Assembly (NCBI GenBank): GCA_949077035.1
Contig: CARUPR010000010.1
Location: 1-40,406, forward strand
Reading direction: 5' to 3'
Source of the DNA: an uncultured Eubacteriales bacterium
Lineage (GTDB): Bacteria; Bacillota; Clostridia; Christensenellales; UBA1242
DNA length: 40,406 nucleotides
Shown here: positions 15,923 to 25,800 of the stretch, one piece after another
How the letters are laid out: each line of letters starts with the position of its first letter
Numbering within the stretch: the first letter of the stretch is position 1
The notes under the pieces: generated by a model
The model's input: the letters and a program-made list of their open reading frames with translations, nothing else
Database searches by the model: none
Told to the model about the DNA's origin: nothing
Position numbers and translations under genes: made by a program

Positions 15923-16849
15923 ATGGACAAGTGTTTATTTATTTATAATCCTTTTGCGGGAAAAGGAAAGATTAAAAGTAAAGAAAAATATATAGTTGAC
16001 AGGCTTTGTGAAAAATATGAAGTTGAAGTTTATCATTCAAAGTATGCAGGCAATATAAAGGAAACACTGCTTGAAAAGGGTGAAAATTTTTCTCTTATTG
16101 TGGCGGCAGGCGGCGACGGAACTTTAAATGAAATTGTTGATTCTGTTATGAGATTGCCAAATAAGCCAAGGATAGGTTATATTCCAAGCGGAACGGTCAA
16201 TGACGTTGCACATTCTTTATATATACCAAGAAAATTAAAAAAGGCGGTTGACAATATTTTAAATGGCACACCTTTTAGTCACGACATTATGAAGATTAAT
16301 GACAGGTATGGAATATATGTGTGTGCTGTTGGAATGTTTACCGATGCAAGTTATGTGACCGACCAAAAGGCAAAAAAGAAGATTGGCAAAATGGCATATA
16401 TGTTTCATGGTGCAAAAAGCATTTTCAAGACCAAGTCTGTCAAGCTTAAGGTGAGTTTTGATAGCGGTGAAATTGAAGGAAGATATGCAATTTTCTTGAT
16501 TAATAATTCTCGATATACTGCAGGTATGCCTATAAATAAATATGTAAATTTAAATGATGGCCTTGTTGACATTATCCTTGTTGAAAGCAAAAAAGAGATT
16601 GTAAAATTTCCTACCATTTGCAAAACAATGATGATTTTTGTAAGGGGTATTGGCCATTTTATAAACAAAAAACATATACATCATCTTCAATTATCTTCAT
16701 TTAAAGTTGAAATTGATGATAAGGTAAATGTCAATCTTGATGGTGAAAGATTGGGTTGTGGGACTTTTGAAGTCAATGTAATCAAAAGTGGTGTTGAGAT
16801 TATAGTTCCAAAAATTCATAAGCTTCAAAAGCAGATAAAAAATGTTTGA
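15923..16849 (+). CDS. Diacylglycerol/lipid kinase-like protein (DagK/YegS family)
   Basis: 308 residues, the normal length of the soluble DagK family that phosphorylates diacylglycerol or related lipids with ATP at the membrane surface. The N-terminal nucleotide domain has YNPFAGKG (residues 8-15) and the catalytic GGDGT (63-67) with TLNEIVD after it; GTVNDVAHSL is the usual next motif. The C-terminal beta domain ends with NLDGE. It stops with TGA. It is divergent from the YitT-like gene and precedes the DUF1385-PrmC gene by about 60 nt. The substrate cannot be told from sequence alone. Confidence 0.92.
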   Translation: MDKCLFIYNPFAGKGKIKSKEKYIVDRLCEKYEVEVYHSKYAGNIKETLLEKGENFSLIVAAGGDGTLNEIVDSVMRLPNKPRIGYIPSGTVNDVAHSLYIPRKLKKAVDNILNGTPFSHDIMKINDRYGIYVCAVGMFTDASYVTDQKAKKKIGKMAYMFHGAKSIFKTKSVKLKVSFDSGEIEGRYAIFLINNSRYTAGMPINKYVNLNDGLVDIILVESKKEIVKFPTICKTMMIFVRGIGHFINKKHIHHLQLSSFKVEIDDKVNVNLDGERLGCGTFEVNVIKSGVEIIVPKIHKLQKQIKNV

Positions 16850-16907
16850 TTTCAAATAAAATATGCTTATATGATTTCTGATAAAAATTTAAAATTTTAA
16901 TGTTTAA

Positions 16908-18650
16908 TTGTTAAAAATAAAATTTTTAGGCAATAATGATGGTATGGATAAGATTATTTTGCCTTTCGGAAATGGTATAAGCATTTTTGATAAAGGGCGT
17001 TTGTGTGTAAGTTTGATTGATAAAGATGGAAATAAAAAGGTTGGCGGCCGAATGGTGAAGGCTGTTGCCAAATTTTTCAATTTTCCAATTATAAGAGGTT
17101 TCACATTCCTGTTTTTGGGTCTGTGGCTATATATCAGCTCTTTTATTCTTATGGATGAAATTGACGAAAGGCCTGAAAGTGAAAAGAATAAAAGTTTTAA
17201 GATTGCCAAAAATGTCACAATAGCATCAACCTATATTGTGCTTATTGCGATGCTTGTTGCAGGTTTTTTATTTGGTTTTTTGGTGCTGGGCGTCCTTCCT
17301 GCCTTTTTGTTTAAGAAGGCTTTTCCTGACAATAATTCCTACTATTTTAGAAGTTTTATTATTGCGCTTATGCGTTTTACCATTCTTTATCTTATCTTCA
17401 CCGGCTTAAGATTTGTCCCTTTCATGAGCGGGTTATATTCATTTAATGGTGCAGGAAACGTCTATCTTTCAGGCAAAGAGGACACCATAAGACCAAGGAC
17501 ATATCCACTTAATTTTTTAAATTTTCTTTTAAATATTTTTCTTTTTTCAACTTTTGTGATATCATTAATTTCGGTAAATGTATTCTGGCCGGTTAATTTT
17601 GTTATCAATCTGGCATTATTTTTGGCTGTTGTGCCTATTGTCTATGAAGTGCTTCTTTTTGCAAGCAAGACTAAGGCGACATGGGTAAAAGATATTGCGA
17701 TTGTCACAAACTGGCTGGTGAGCATAAGACCTAATACTACGCAAAGTGAGGTTTTGGCTGTGGCACAAAAGGAACTTGAAAATTATACCGATTTCGAAAA
17801 GGTCAAAGCGGGCAGGGTTGCTATGTCCAGCCTTTATGCCGAAATGGAAACAAAGCTTAAGGCAAGTGATAAGTTTGAGGCAAGTGACTGTGATTGGATA
17901 ATAAGCACTATACTTGGCAAAAATCGTGCAGAAACCAAGCTTGAGAGAAGTGTAAGCTTAAAAGAATATCGCGAAATAATGCGTGCCTGTGACAGAAGGG
18001 CTAAGGGAGAACCTCTTTCAAATATTTTTGGTTTTGTTGAGTTTTATGGGCTTAGGTTTGATGTAAACAAAAAGGTGCTTTCGCCAAGAATGGACACAGA
18101 GATATTGGTTGAAGAGGCACTGAAAAAGATAAATGAGTTTGATGCAAAAACGGTACTTGACCTTTGCACCGGTTCTGGTGCAATAGCCATTGCAATCGCA
18201 AAATATTCTTCATGCAAGGTTTATGCAAGTGATTTGTCAAAACAGGCTTTGTCGGTTGCCGAAGGCAATGCAAAGAAAAATCAGGTAAAAGTTGAATTTT
18301 GTCAATCTGATTTGTTTAAAAGTTTGAAAAAAGGCAGAAAGTATGATATAATAGTTTCAAATCCGCCTTATATAAAAAGTGCAGATATTGAAAAACTTGA
18401 TATTGAAGTAAAAAAATATGACCCTCGCTCGGCACTAGATGGCGGTGAAGATGGTCTTGAATTTTATAGAGAAATTATAGTTCAGTCAAAAACCAAGCTC
18501 AACAAAAAAGGTTGGCTTATGTTTGAAGTTGGTCAGGGGCAAAGTGATGCTGTAAGCGAACTTATGCAAAAATCAGGTTTTGATAATGTTTGTGCAGTAA
18601 AGGATTACAATAAGATAGAAAGGGTGATTTATGGTAGACTTAGCAAATGA
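16908..18650 (+). CDS. prmC: DUF1385 membrane protein fused to PrmC (release-factor glutamine methyltransferase)
   Basis: 580 residues in one frame. Residues 1 to about 290 are a DUF1385 (YqhQ-like) membrane protein with about five hydrophobic segments. Residues about 300-580 are PrmC, which methylates the Gln of the GGQ motif of release factors. The SAM-binding site is VLDLCTGSGAIAIA and the catalytic NPPY is at residues 485-488. In many Bacillota these are two adjacent genes before prfA; here they are joined with no stop between. The gene overlaps prfA by 20 nt, so substrate and enzyme are co-expressed. The start is uncertain: TTG 16908 or ATG 16944, neither with a good ribosome binding site. 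The usual GGQAVIEGVMM start of DUF1385 is not recognisable. Confidence 0.88.
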   Translation: MLKIKFLGNNDGMDKIILPFGNGISIFDKGRLCVSLIDKDGNKKVGGRMVKAVAKFFNFPIIRGFTFLFLGLWLYISSFILMDEIDERPESEKNKSFKIAKNVTIASTYIVLIAMLVAGFLFGFLVLGVLPAFLFKKAFPDNNSYYFRSFIIALMRFTILYLIFTGLRFVPFMSGLYSFNGAGNVYLSGKEDTIRPRTYPLNFLNFLLNIFLFSTFVISLISVNVFWPVNFVINLALFLAVVPIVYEVLLFASKTKATWVKDIAIVTNWLVSIRPNTTQSEVLAVAQKELENYTDFEKVKAGRVAMSSLYAEMETKLKASDKFEASDCDWIISTILGKNRAETKLERSVSLKEYREIMRACDRRAKGEPLSNIFGFVEFYGLRFDVNKKVLSPRMDTEILVEEALKKINEFDAKTVLDLCTGSGAIAIAIAKYSSCKVYASDLSKQALSVAEGNAKKNQVKVEFCQSDLFKSLKKGRKYDIIVSNPPYIKSADIEKLDIEVKKYDPRSALDGGEDGLEFYREIIVQSKTKLNKKGWLMFEVGQGQSDAVSELMQKSGFDNVCAVKDYNKIERVIYGRLSK

Positions 18651-19716
18651 AATTTTGGAAAAAACGGGCAAGGCAAAGGCTAGATTTGACAAACTTACCG
18701 AAATGGTGAGCGACCCAGCTGTCATTGCTGACAATCGCGAATGGAAAAAACTGGTGAAAGAGCGTTCTTCAATTGAAGATGTTGCAGCGGCACATGTCAA
18801 GCTTGAAAAACTTGTCAGCGATTATGGCGAAAGCAAGGAAGGCTATGAAAATGAAAGCGACAATGAGCTGAGAGATATGTTTTATGAAGATATGTCTTCT
18901 TTGAAAGAACAAATTGAAAGCGAAATTGAAGAGATAAAAATCCTTCTTCTTCCTAAAGATGCAAATGATGACAGCAATGTTATTATTGAGATAAGGCAGG
19001 CAGCAGGCGGCGAAGAGTCGGCACTTTTTTGCACAGAACTTTATCGTATGTATTGCATGTATGCCGAGAAAAAACGTTGGAAAGTTGAGGTTATGGATTT
19101 AAATGAAACCGAGCTTGGCGGCATCAAAGAAATTACTTTTATGGTCAAGGGCAAGGGTGCTTATAGTCAATTTAAGTATGAAAGTGGTGTGCATAGGGTG
19201 CAACGCGTGCCAGAAACAGAAAGTCAGGGCAGAATTCATACTTCAACTTCAACGGTGGCAGTGCTTCCAGAAATTGAAGAAGTGGAATTTGAAATCGAAG
19301 ATAAAGATTTGAAAATTGATACATATCGTTCTTCTGGTGCAGGTGGTCAGCATGTCAATAAAACAGAAAGTGCCATCCGCATAACTCATCTTCCAACAGG
19401 CATTGTTGTTGCCTGCCAAGATGAACGCTCTCAGATAAAAAACAGAGAAAGGGCAATGGGTATCCTTCGCTCAAAACTCTATGACTACTATCAAGGGCAG
19501 ATTGAAAGTGAATATAAGGAAAATAGAAAAAGTCAGGTGGGCACAGGTGACCGCTCTGAACGTGTGAGAACTTACAACTATCCACAAGGCAGAGTGACAG
19601 ACCATCGCGTCAATGTGACATCTTACAGCCTTGTCAATGTGCTTAATGGCGATATTGAACTTTTCATTGAAGCACTTACCTTAAAAGACCGTGCAGAAAA
19701 ACTTGCAAATGCTTAA
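18631..19716 (+). CDS. prfA: Peptide chain release factor 1
   Basis: 361 residues, full length. RF1 reads UAA and UAG in the ribosomal A site and releases the peptide. The codon-recognition tripeptide is P-E-T in RVPETESQGRIHTS (PxT type, as in RF1 rather than the SPF of RF2), and the catalytic GGQ is at residues 238-240. It starts inside the end of the DUF1385-prmC gene, whose product should methylate Q240. Transcription ends at a strong terminator 30 nt downstream. RF1 alone does not tell whether TGA is a stop in this genome; RF2 lies outside the window. Confidence 0.97.
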   Translation: MVDLANEILEKTGKAKARFDKLTEMVSDPAVIADNREWKKLVKERSSIEDVAAAHVKLEKLVSDYGESKEGYENESDNELRDMFYEDMSSLKEQIESEIEEIKILLLPKDANDDSNVIIEIRQAAGGEESALFCTELYRMYCMYAEKKRWKVEVMDLNETELGGIKEITFMVKGKGAYSQFKYESGVHRVQRVPETESQGRIHTSTSTVAVLPEIEEVEFEIEDKDLKIDTYRSSGAGGQHVNKTESAIRITHLPTGIVVACQDERSQIKNRERAMGILRSKLYDYYQGQIESEYKENRKSQVGTGDRSERVRTYNYPQGRVTDHRVNVTSYSLVNVLNGDIELFIEALTLKDRAEKLANA

Positions 19717-19744
19717 AATAGGCAAAAAATTTAAAAATGCTTAA

Positions 19745-19769
19745 AAGGACAAAATTTGTCCTTTTTTTG
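19745..19769 (+). terminator. Intrinsic terminator after prfA
   Basis: AAGGACAAA and TTTGTCCTT form a near-perfect stem at 19745-19763, followed by T5. The following 220 nt are purine-rich without a gene. Confidence 0.85.
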
Positions 19770-19992
19770 TTTTTAAATGGAAAAAAGAATGTATGAGGAA
19801 TATAATAAAAGAAAGAATGTTTTAATTTAAATATAGTTTTTATGAAAGATTTTTAAAAGGTTGAAAAATGCGGCGAGAAAAGTTTATTAGAAAGAAAGGT
19901 GAAAAAATTGTGAGATAAAAAGCAAAAAAAAGAAAATAGCAAGAAGAAATAAGGGGCAAAAAAGGGCAACAAACCTTCATTTTTAAAGAAAG

Positions 19993-20021
19993 TTGACATT
20001 TATAAAAAAATATGTTATAAT
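19993..20021 (+). promoter_or_regulatory. Promoter of the DHH phosphoesterase gene
   Basis: TTGACA (19993-19998), 17-nt spacer, TATAAT (20016-20021). AGGAGG precedes ATG 20049; TCCT aattt AGGA just after the start site could partly mask it. Confidence 0.85.
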
Positions 20022-20048
20022 ATAAAAGTCCTAATTTAGGAGGTAAAA

Positions 20049-21032
20049 ATGAGTAAAGTAGTAAAAGATATTTTAAAGAATGCTAAAAAGATTGCAATTG
20101 TATCACACATTTCTCCTGATGCTGATGCTCTCTGCAGTTCATTTGCACTTAAAAATATCATTCAAAACAATTATGATTATAAATATGTCGATGTATTTAT
20201 TGACGGAGAAATAGGCTCGCTCTATGACCCAATTTTTAGAGATGAAGTTGTCAATCCAACACCTTACAACTCTTATGACATGGTCTATGTTTTGGATTGC
20301 CCAAACTTAGGCAGAACTGGAAAATTTAGAGAATTAGTCGAAAATACACCTGTGATAATCAACATAGACCACCACCAAACAAATGATAGATTTGGTCATA
20401 TAAATTTTGTATCACCTTCATCATCAAGCACTTGTGAAATTGTTTATTTAATGTCAAAACACAGCAATCATGAATTAAACAATTTGATTGCCAAGGAATT
20501 ATATCAAGGTATTATCACAGACACAAACTGTTTTACATCAAATTCAATTACAAAACGCACACATCGTGTGGTAAGTGAACTTTTGGAATATAAGTTTGAT
20601 AGCTTTGCAATAAAATCATATTATTTCAAAAATAATTCTCTTGCAAAGACACAACTTTTATCAAAAACTCTCTTGTCAATGAAGTTTTATGGCGACAATA
20701 TGTTTACAACCATGAAGATTCCAAACGAGCTTTTCAGTAAACTTGATGCAAGCTTTGAAGACACCTTAGGAATTGTTGATAATGGTATCAATGTTTCAGG
20801 CGCAGAGGTCAGTGCTATTCTTATTGAGTCAGAACCTCAAAAGGTCTATGTAAGTCTTAGAAGCAAGGGTAGGGTGAATGTTGGTGATATCGCCAAACAA
20901 TTTAATGGCGGTGGCTCAGCGGCTCTTGCAGCCTTCCAAAGAACTGGCAATATCAAAGAGATTGAAAGAGACCTTGTAAAGAAGGTTGTGCCAGAACTTG
21001 AAGAAGTTGACGAAGAAGAAATCATTTTCTAA
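20049..21032 (+). CDS. DHH/DHHA1 phosphoesterase, NrnA-like
   Basis: 327 residues, the NrnA length. NrnA-type enzymes degrade very short RNAs (nanoRNase), and some also hydrolyse pAp or cyclic dinucleotide products. Metal motifs are visible: HISPDADALCS (residues 20-30), VLDCPNLGR (second Asp), and the DHH motif in NIDHHQTND. The DHHA1 end has GGGSAALAAF where the family normally has GGGH, so the last substrate-contact His appears replaced by Ser. AGGAGG decides the start, and the promoter is near consensus. Bifunctional activity cannot be judged from sequence. Confidence 0.9.
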   Translation: MSKVVKDILKNAKKIAIVSHISPDADALCSSFALKNIIQNNYDYKYVDVFIDGEIGSLYDPIFRDEVVNPTPYNSYDMVYVLDCPNLGRTGKFRELVENTPVIINIDHHQTNDRFGHINFVSPSSSSTCEIVYLMSKHSNHELNNLIAKELYQGIITDTNCFTSNSITKRTHRVVSELLEYKFDSFAIKSYYFKNNSLAKTQLLSKTLLSMKFYGDNMFTTMKIPNELFSKLDASFEDTLGIVDNGINVSGAEVSAILIESEPQKVYVSLRSKGRVNVGDIAKQFNGGGSAALAAFQRTGNIKEIERDLVKKVVPELEEVDEEEIIF

Positions 21033-21142
21033 GTAATAAACAAATTAGGACGAAAAAATTAATTATAAGTTATTATTTAGAAAAAGAAAGCACTTACTAT
21101 GTTTGTGCTTATCACAATAAATAAATGAATTTTTAAACAAAA

Positions 21143-21171
21143 AACATATCAATTTTGATATGTTTTTTTTA
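21143..21171 (+). terminator. Intrinsic terminator after the DHH gene
   Basis: AACATATC (21143-21150) pairs with GATATGTT (21157-21164), followed by T6. The next 200 nt are purine-rich with no visible gene, up to the C9 promoter. Confidence 0.85.
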
Positions 21172-21374
21172 AATAAAGATAAAAATTTCAGGTAAGAAAA
21201 ATGTAAGAAAAGTTTTTTATGTGGCGAGAGAAGGAAGAGTAAAATAAGAGATAGCGCTAAAAGAAGAGAGGAAATAGAAAGTTTTAGTTGACCAAAGACA
21301 GAAAGTGAGAAAAAAAGATTGATTAATTTCAGTTGAAATTTATGATAAATTTTCGATAATTTATATTTTAACTA

Positions 21375-21401
21375 TTGACTTTTCCCCCCCCCAAGTATAA
21401 T
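21375..21401 (+). promoter_or_regulatory. Promoter with C9 tract in the spacer (slippage-tuned)
   Basis: TTGACT (21375-21380), TTT, nine C (21384-21392), AAG, TATAAT (21396-21401). It has the same 6-3-9-3-6 geometry and 15-nt spacer as the two others in this window. Confidence 0.87.
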
Positions 21402-21420
21402 ATTTTATAGAGGTGTTATA

Positions 21421-22527
21421 ATGAAAAAAGATAAAAAGAAAATTACTGCTGGATATTATAATGGAGAAAAATTTACAAAACATCAAATGAAACTTATTGA
21501 CAAATATGGCTATAGTAAGACCAAAGAAAGGATAGAAAAGTTTGATACAAAAGCATCTTGTGCGTTTTTTGGAGGTGTGCTTTTTACTGGTTTGTTTCTT
21601 GTATTTCATATGTTTTCAGTTATTGGCAACAATATTGCTATCACCAAAACAATTAATGCTTCAGGAAAGAAGTTTGAAGAGGCAAGAGTTGAGTTGCAAG
21701 AAAATATTTCAAGTTATGTCAAAGATATCAATGATTTTGACTTGGCATCTGTTGAGATTTTAAATAATGACAATAATTATATTTGCAAAGCTTTTGGAAG
21801 GGCTGGAATTAAGTCGGTTATGGGCTTTGAGCAAGACAAATATGTGAATTTATATTTCAATATTTCCGAGCAAAAAGCACAAGACATTTTGGATGCTGTT
21901 GCTGCTGTAAAAAATCTTGATGAAATTAAGAAAAATGAAAGTCCAGAGCTTTCTCTTCGCATTAATAAAGACAAAAGATATAAAGGAACCAATCTTGCAA
22001 ATGTTGGTAAAATTAAAAAGGCTGAAGATGCTTGCTTACAGGTGTATAAAGCAATTGATGAAGCTGTCAAAACAGCATACTCACACAAGATTGAAGAGAT
22101 TGCAGATTCAAAACAATTCAATGAAAAGTTGGCTTCAAACTATAGATATGTTAAGAATGAAGTTATGACTGAAGTATATGGACTTTTTGTTCATTCAAAT
22201 TTTGTCAACAGCGGAATCATGACAACTGGTATTTCAAGCATTGCAAGAGATAAAGAGAAGAATGAATGTTATTTCTATGTAGACACTCTTCAGGCAATTT
22301 CAAACAGCAAACCGGGTGATAGATTTAATGATTATAAACTTGAAACTTGCAGAACTATGGTTGTAGTTGAGGGTGCAGACCTTTCAAATGAAGAAGTTTA
22401 TGCTAAATTTATAAGAGGCGAGCAAAAGGAATTTTTAGAGTTAATCAGAAATACCAATAGTGAAAAAACAGGCATTATTGACAATAAAGTTGAAAAAGAT
22501 GTTGAAGAAATTGAAATGCTTTTTTAA
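21421..22527 (+). CDS. Membrane-anchored protein of unknown function under a C9 promoter
   Basis: 368 residues. After a basic cytoplasmic N-terminus (about 40 residues) comes one hydrophobic segment (about residues 42-66), then a long helical extracytoplasmic part with a LemA-like coiled-coil look (EARVELQENISSYVKDINDF), though I cannot assign it to LemA. AGAGGTG 5 nt before ATG supports the start. It is transcribed from a promoter with a nine-C tract, so surface exposure and variable expression may go together. A strong terminator follows. Confidence 0.8.
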   Translation: MKKDKKKITAGYYNGEKFTKHQMKLIDKYGYSKTKERIEKFDTKASCAFFGGVLFTGLFLVFHMFSVIGNNIAITKTINASGKKFEEARVELQENISSYVKDINDFDLASVEILNNDNNYICKAFGRAGIKSVMGFEQDKYVNLYFNISEQKAQDILDAVAAVKNLDEIKKNESPELSLRINKDKRYKGTNLANVGKIKKAEDACLQVYKAIDEAVKTAYSHKIEEIADSKQFNEKLASNYRYVKNEVMTEVYGLFVHSNFVNSGIMTTGISSIARDKEKNECYFYVDTLQAISNSKPGDRFNDYKLETCRTMVVVEGADLSNEEVYAKFIRGEQKEFLELIRNTNSEKTGIIDNKVEKDVEEIEMLF

Positions 22528-22567
22528 ATTGAAAAATATTAAAAATCTTATTTTAAAACTTAAAACA

Positions 22568-22597
22568 AAAACCACCAATTATTTGGTGGTTTTTTTA
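22568..22597 (+). terminator. Intrinsic terminator
   Basis: ACCACCAA (22571-22578) pairs with TTGGTGGT (22583-22590), followed by T7. Confidence 0.88.
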
Positions 22598-22598
22598 T

Positions 22599-22735
22599 GG
22601 ACGCAAGATAGGCATTAGAGCGTGAGCGCTTTCTTTAGGGACGCAAGATAGGCAGGAATAAATTGGGTGCTTTCTTTGTGGACGCAAGATAGGCGCGAAT
22701 AAATTGAGTGCTATCTTATGGATGCAATAATCATC
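22599..22735. repeat. Tandem 40-bp hairpin repeats (3 full units and a partial)
   Basis: Units start with GGACGCAAGATAGGC at 22599, 22639 and 22680; a decayed fourth start (GGATGCAA) is at 22720. Each unit folds into a hairpin, for example AAGATAG pairing with CTATCTT in the third. The inner stem differs between units but keeps its pairing (AGCG/CGCT in unit 1, GCGC/GTGC in unit 3). A related copy is at 27786-27860. Confidence 0.75.
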
Positions 22736-22835
22736 TTTTATAACAATTTTTTAAAAAAAATATTCTTCATAAAAATCTATAAAAAATGCACCTTTTATGC
22801 GATTATGTTTTATCGGTGCATTTTTAAAATATTTT

Positions 22836-25800
22836 TTAGTCAAATATTATGATTGAATCTATATTTGCCTTTCCTTTACATTTTACTTGGACGTCATGCC
22901 ATTTCATTTCAAGCGCCTCTGACAGATAGGTGAGGCCCCAATCTCCAGATTGCTTTTTGATTTCTATTGATTCACACTTCTTGCCATCAATATACACTTC
23001 AAAATCTGTTCCGAATTTTAAAGAAGAGGTTAGGGCAAGTCTGTTTCCATTAAATTTGAAATAGAGTGATGCATCTTTTTCGCCTGCGTAAACATGACCA
23101 AAAGTAGAGAATGTTTGTTCATTTTTCCAGTTTCCTGTAAAAACAAAATTTTCATTGTCTGGAGTGATTTGTTTTCCGCCATTTACAGAAAGTGACCAAG
23201 CAAGTTCTATTTTATTTAAGCATATATATTTGAAAGCTTCTGTTGAATGGGTATTTGTGACTAAAACTTTGTAATAACTGAATGTGTGGTAATCATCGAA
23301 ATCAGCTACCACCTGCAAAGTTCCCATAGTAGAGTTGGCTTCATCACAGACTAATGTCCAGTTTTCACCATCCTCACTTACCCATATTTTAAAGGTCTTT
23401 GGCAGGTAAGTTCTGTATTGACCTTTTACCGCAGACCCATGGAAAATGAGTCTATTTGCGGTGATTTTTTTGTCAAGCTGAACTGTCACACCAAAAGGAT
23501 TTGATTCTGATATATTGCTTTTATTGCTATGGATGAATGTTTTGTCATCATCATCAAATAGATTGTTTATTGAGTGAGTTGCTGAATTATCCCATGGTTT
23601 ATAAATAGATTCTAAACAAGTTTGAGCAGCATCTGACACTTTTGTATCATCATAATTGTAAGTATATTCTCTTGTGTAAAAATAATCTGTTACAAAATCT
23701 GTGTTTGTTGGATATTCATAATTTTCTCTAAAAGCATTGGCATAAGCAGGTTGTGAGGTAGGTGGAATAAGTTCAGCTTTATTTGCTTCTTCTTCACTTA
23801 CTTCATTTCCTTGATAGTCATAGTAATGTGTTTCACTTCTGACATAATCATCTGTTGATGAAACTTCATTTCCTTCACTGTCATAATACTTTACCACAAT
23901 TGTAAACATTGGCTCAGTCCACTTTGCAAATCCTAAACCTATAAAACTGCTAAATTCAGGTTTTACTAATAAAACTTCTTTAAAATAAATCCATGAGTTT
24001 TCTTTTAAAGTCACATCAAAATAACTGTTAGGGTCATTAGGTCTGAATTGTGCTGAAGTTGAGTTGTCATTTATCTTTGCACCCAACTCATAGTTTAAAC
24101 CTTCATCGAGAGAATAGTAAACTACACAATTTCTTCTTCCGCGAAGATAGAAACGATATTTTCCGGCTTCTGTGAAATGCATTTTACCTTTCACTTCAAC
24201 TATTGTGTTTTTAGAATAGAAGTGATGGGCAGGTGCATTTGGATATTTTGTATGATTTTCTTCTGTATCAGGATAGAACCAAACATCTGTATTTGCATTT
24301 TGAACAGGGTTTGTATGGTCGATTGTAACTTCGCTTTCAAAACCTTGATAATTGTTTTCATAGGCAATTTGAGCATCTGAATACATATTTTCATCAGAGT
24401 AGGTGTATGTGGTTCTTACAAGAGTATTTTTGTTTGTTTCATGAGATTGTTCAAATTCAAGAATTAAGTCCACATTATCAACCTTAAATGCTTTATCATT
24501 TTTTGTGATTTCAAGAGTTGCAATGATTTGACCTGAAAGAAGTTCTTTATTAGGTTTGAATTTGAAATGATAGTTGTCAATCACTTCAATTGTGCCATTT
24601 GCTGGCTTTGAAATACTTTTTATTTTATAGCTAAATCCTTCTGGTAATACAATGCTTCCGCTTTGATATTGACCATTTGGGGCATTGTATTTGCTCAAAT
24701 CTATTATGAAATCTTCTCCATAGGTTATAACATAAGGTTGCATGGTTTTAAAGTATTTTTTCTCGCCATCATACATAAAGCTTCTTCCTGTTTGATAAAC
24801 TGATGAAACAGGGACAAAGGTAGGATAATCAGGGTTTTTCCATTGATTTGCTACATTATTGTCAATACCTTTAAGAATATCTTTAAAGAAATAAGTCATG
24901 TCATTGTGGGTTATATCTTGCCATGCTCTCATATATCCAGTATAGATTTGGCCATAACCTTTTCTTTGTTGTTGAACTTTTGCTTGAATATAATTGTTTG
25001 CTCCAAAATTGTGAAGAAGGGTTGAATAAATTGTCAAACCTTGCATTCCATTGCTAGGAGTCCCACCTTGAGGAATCTTTAAAATTTCTGAAAGTGCCCA
25101 TGTTGCACTTGTATAACTATTCCAACCACCAAGACCGGCTGCACCATTACTTGCAATTCCTCTTGCAGAAGAAATTTTAGTAAAGAGTGCATATGAAACA
25201 AGAGTCATACCATTATTTGTTACTTCTCCGCCATTTCCAACACCATAGTTTTGGAAGTTGTGGTGATATTCGTGGAAGTTTCCCCATCCACCTGAACGAA
25301 TTATTTGATTGTAATTAAGAGAAGATGACATCCAACTACCAGGGCAGTTTACCGAGCTTCTTCCTGGGAATGCAACGGCTGCACCAGCAGCAACGAAAGG
25401 TTCGTATAAAAATACAATACCTTGACTGCTTCCTGTTGTTGTCACGCTTGAAACTTTTTCCCAAAGAACTGCAGCTTTATAAATGTCTTCATAAGAGAAA
25501 TTTTGTGCATAAATCTTTGGTCCAGAATGAAGTACGCCATAATTCCAAACTTCCAAATCAAAGTAAGGTGCAGATGATTTTTTATTTTCTTCAAATTCTT
25601 CTTTGGTTGTATATCCCAAAATAAAGTGAGAATAGGTTACTCCGCCAGAGATTTTTACATTAAATGAAGAGCCTGTATTTCTGATATATAATGGACCGCC
25701 TACAAACGAGCCTACATATGCTGTATATATTCCAGTTTCTTCATCATAAGTTGATGTGTTTTTATTTACTGTCATTGTATTTAAAATGATAGGGAAACGT

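Noticed and set aside
22599..22735. 40-bp repeats as a CRISPR array
   Set aside because: Similarity runs through the whole unit, there are only three units and no cas genes are near.
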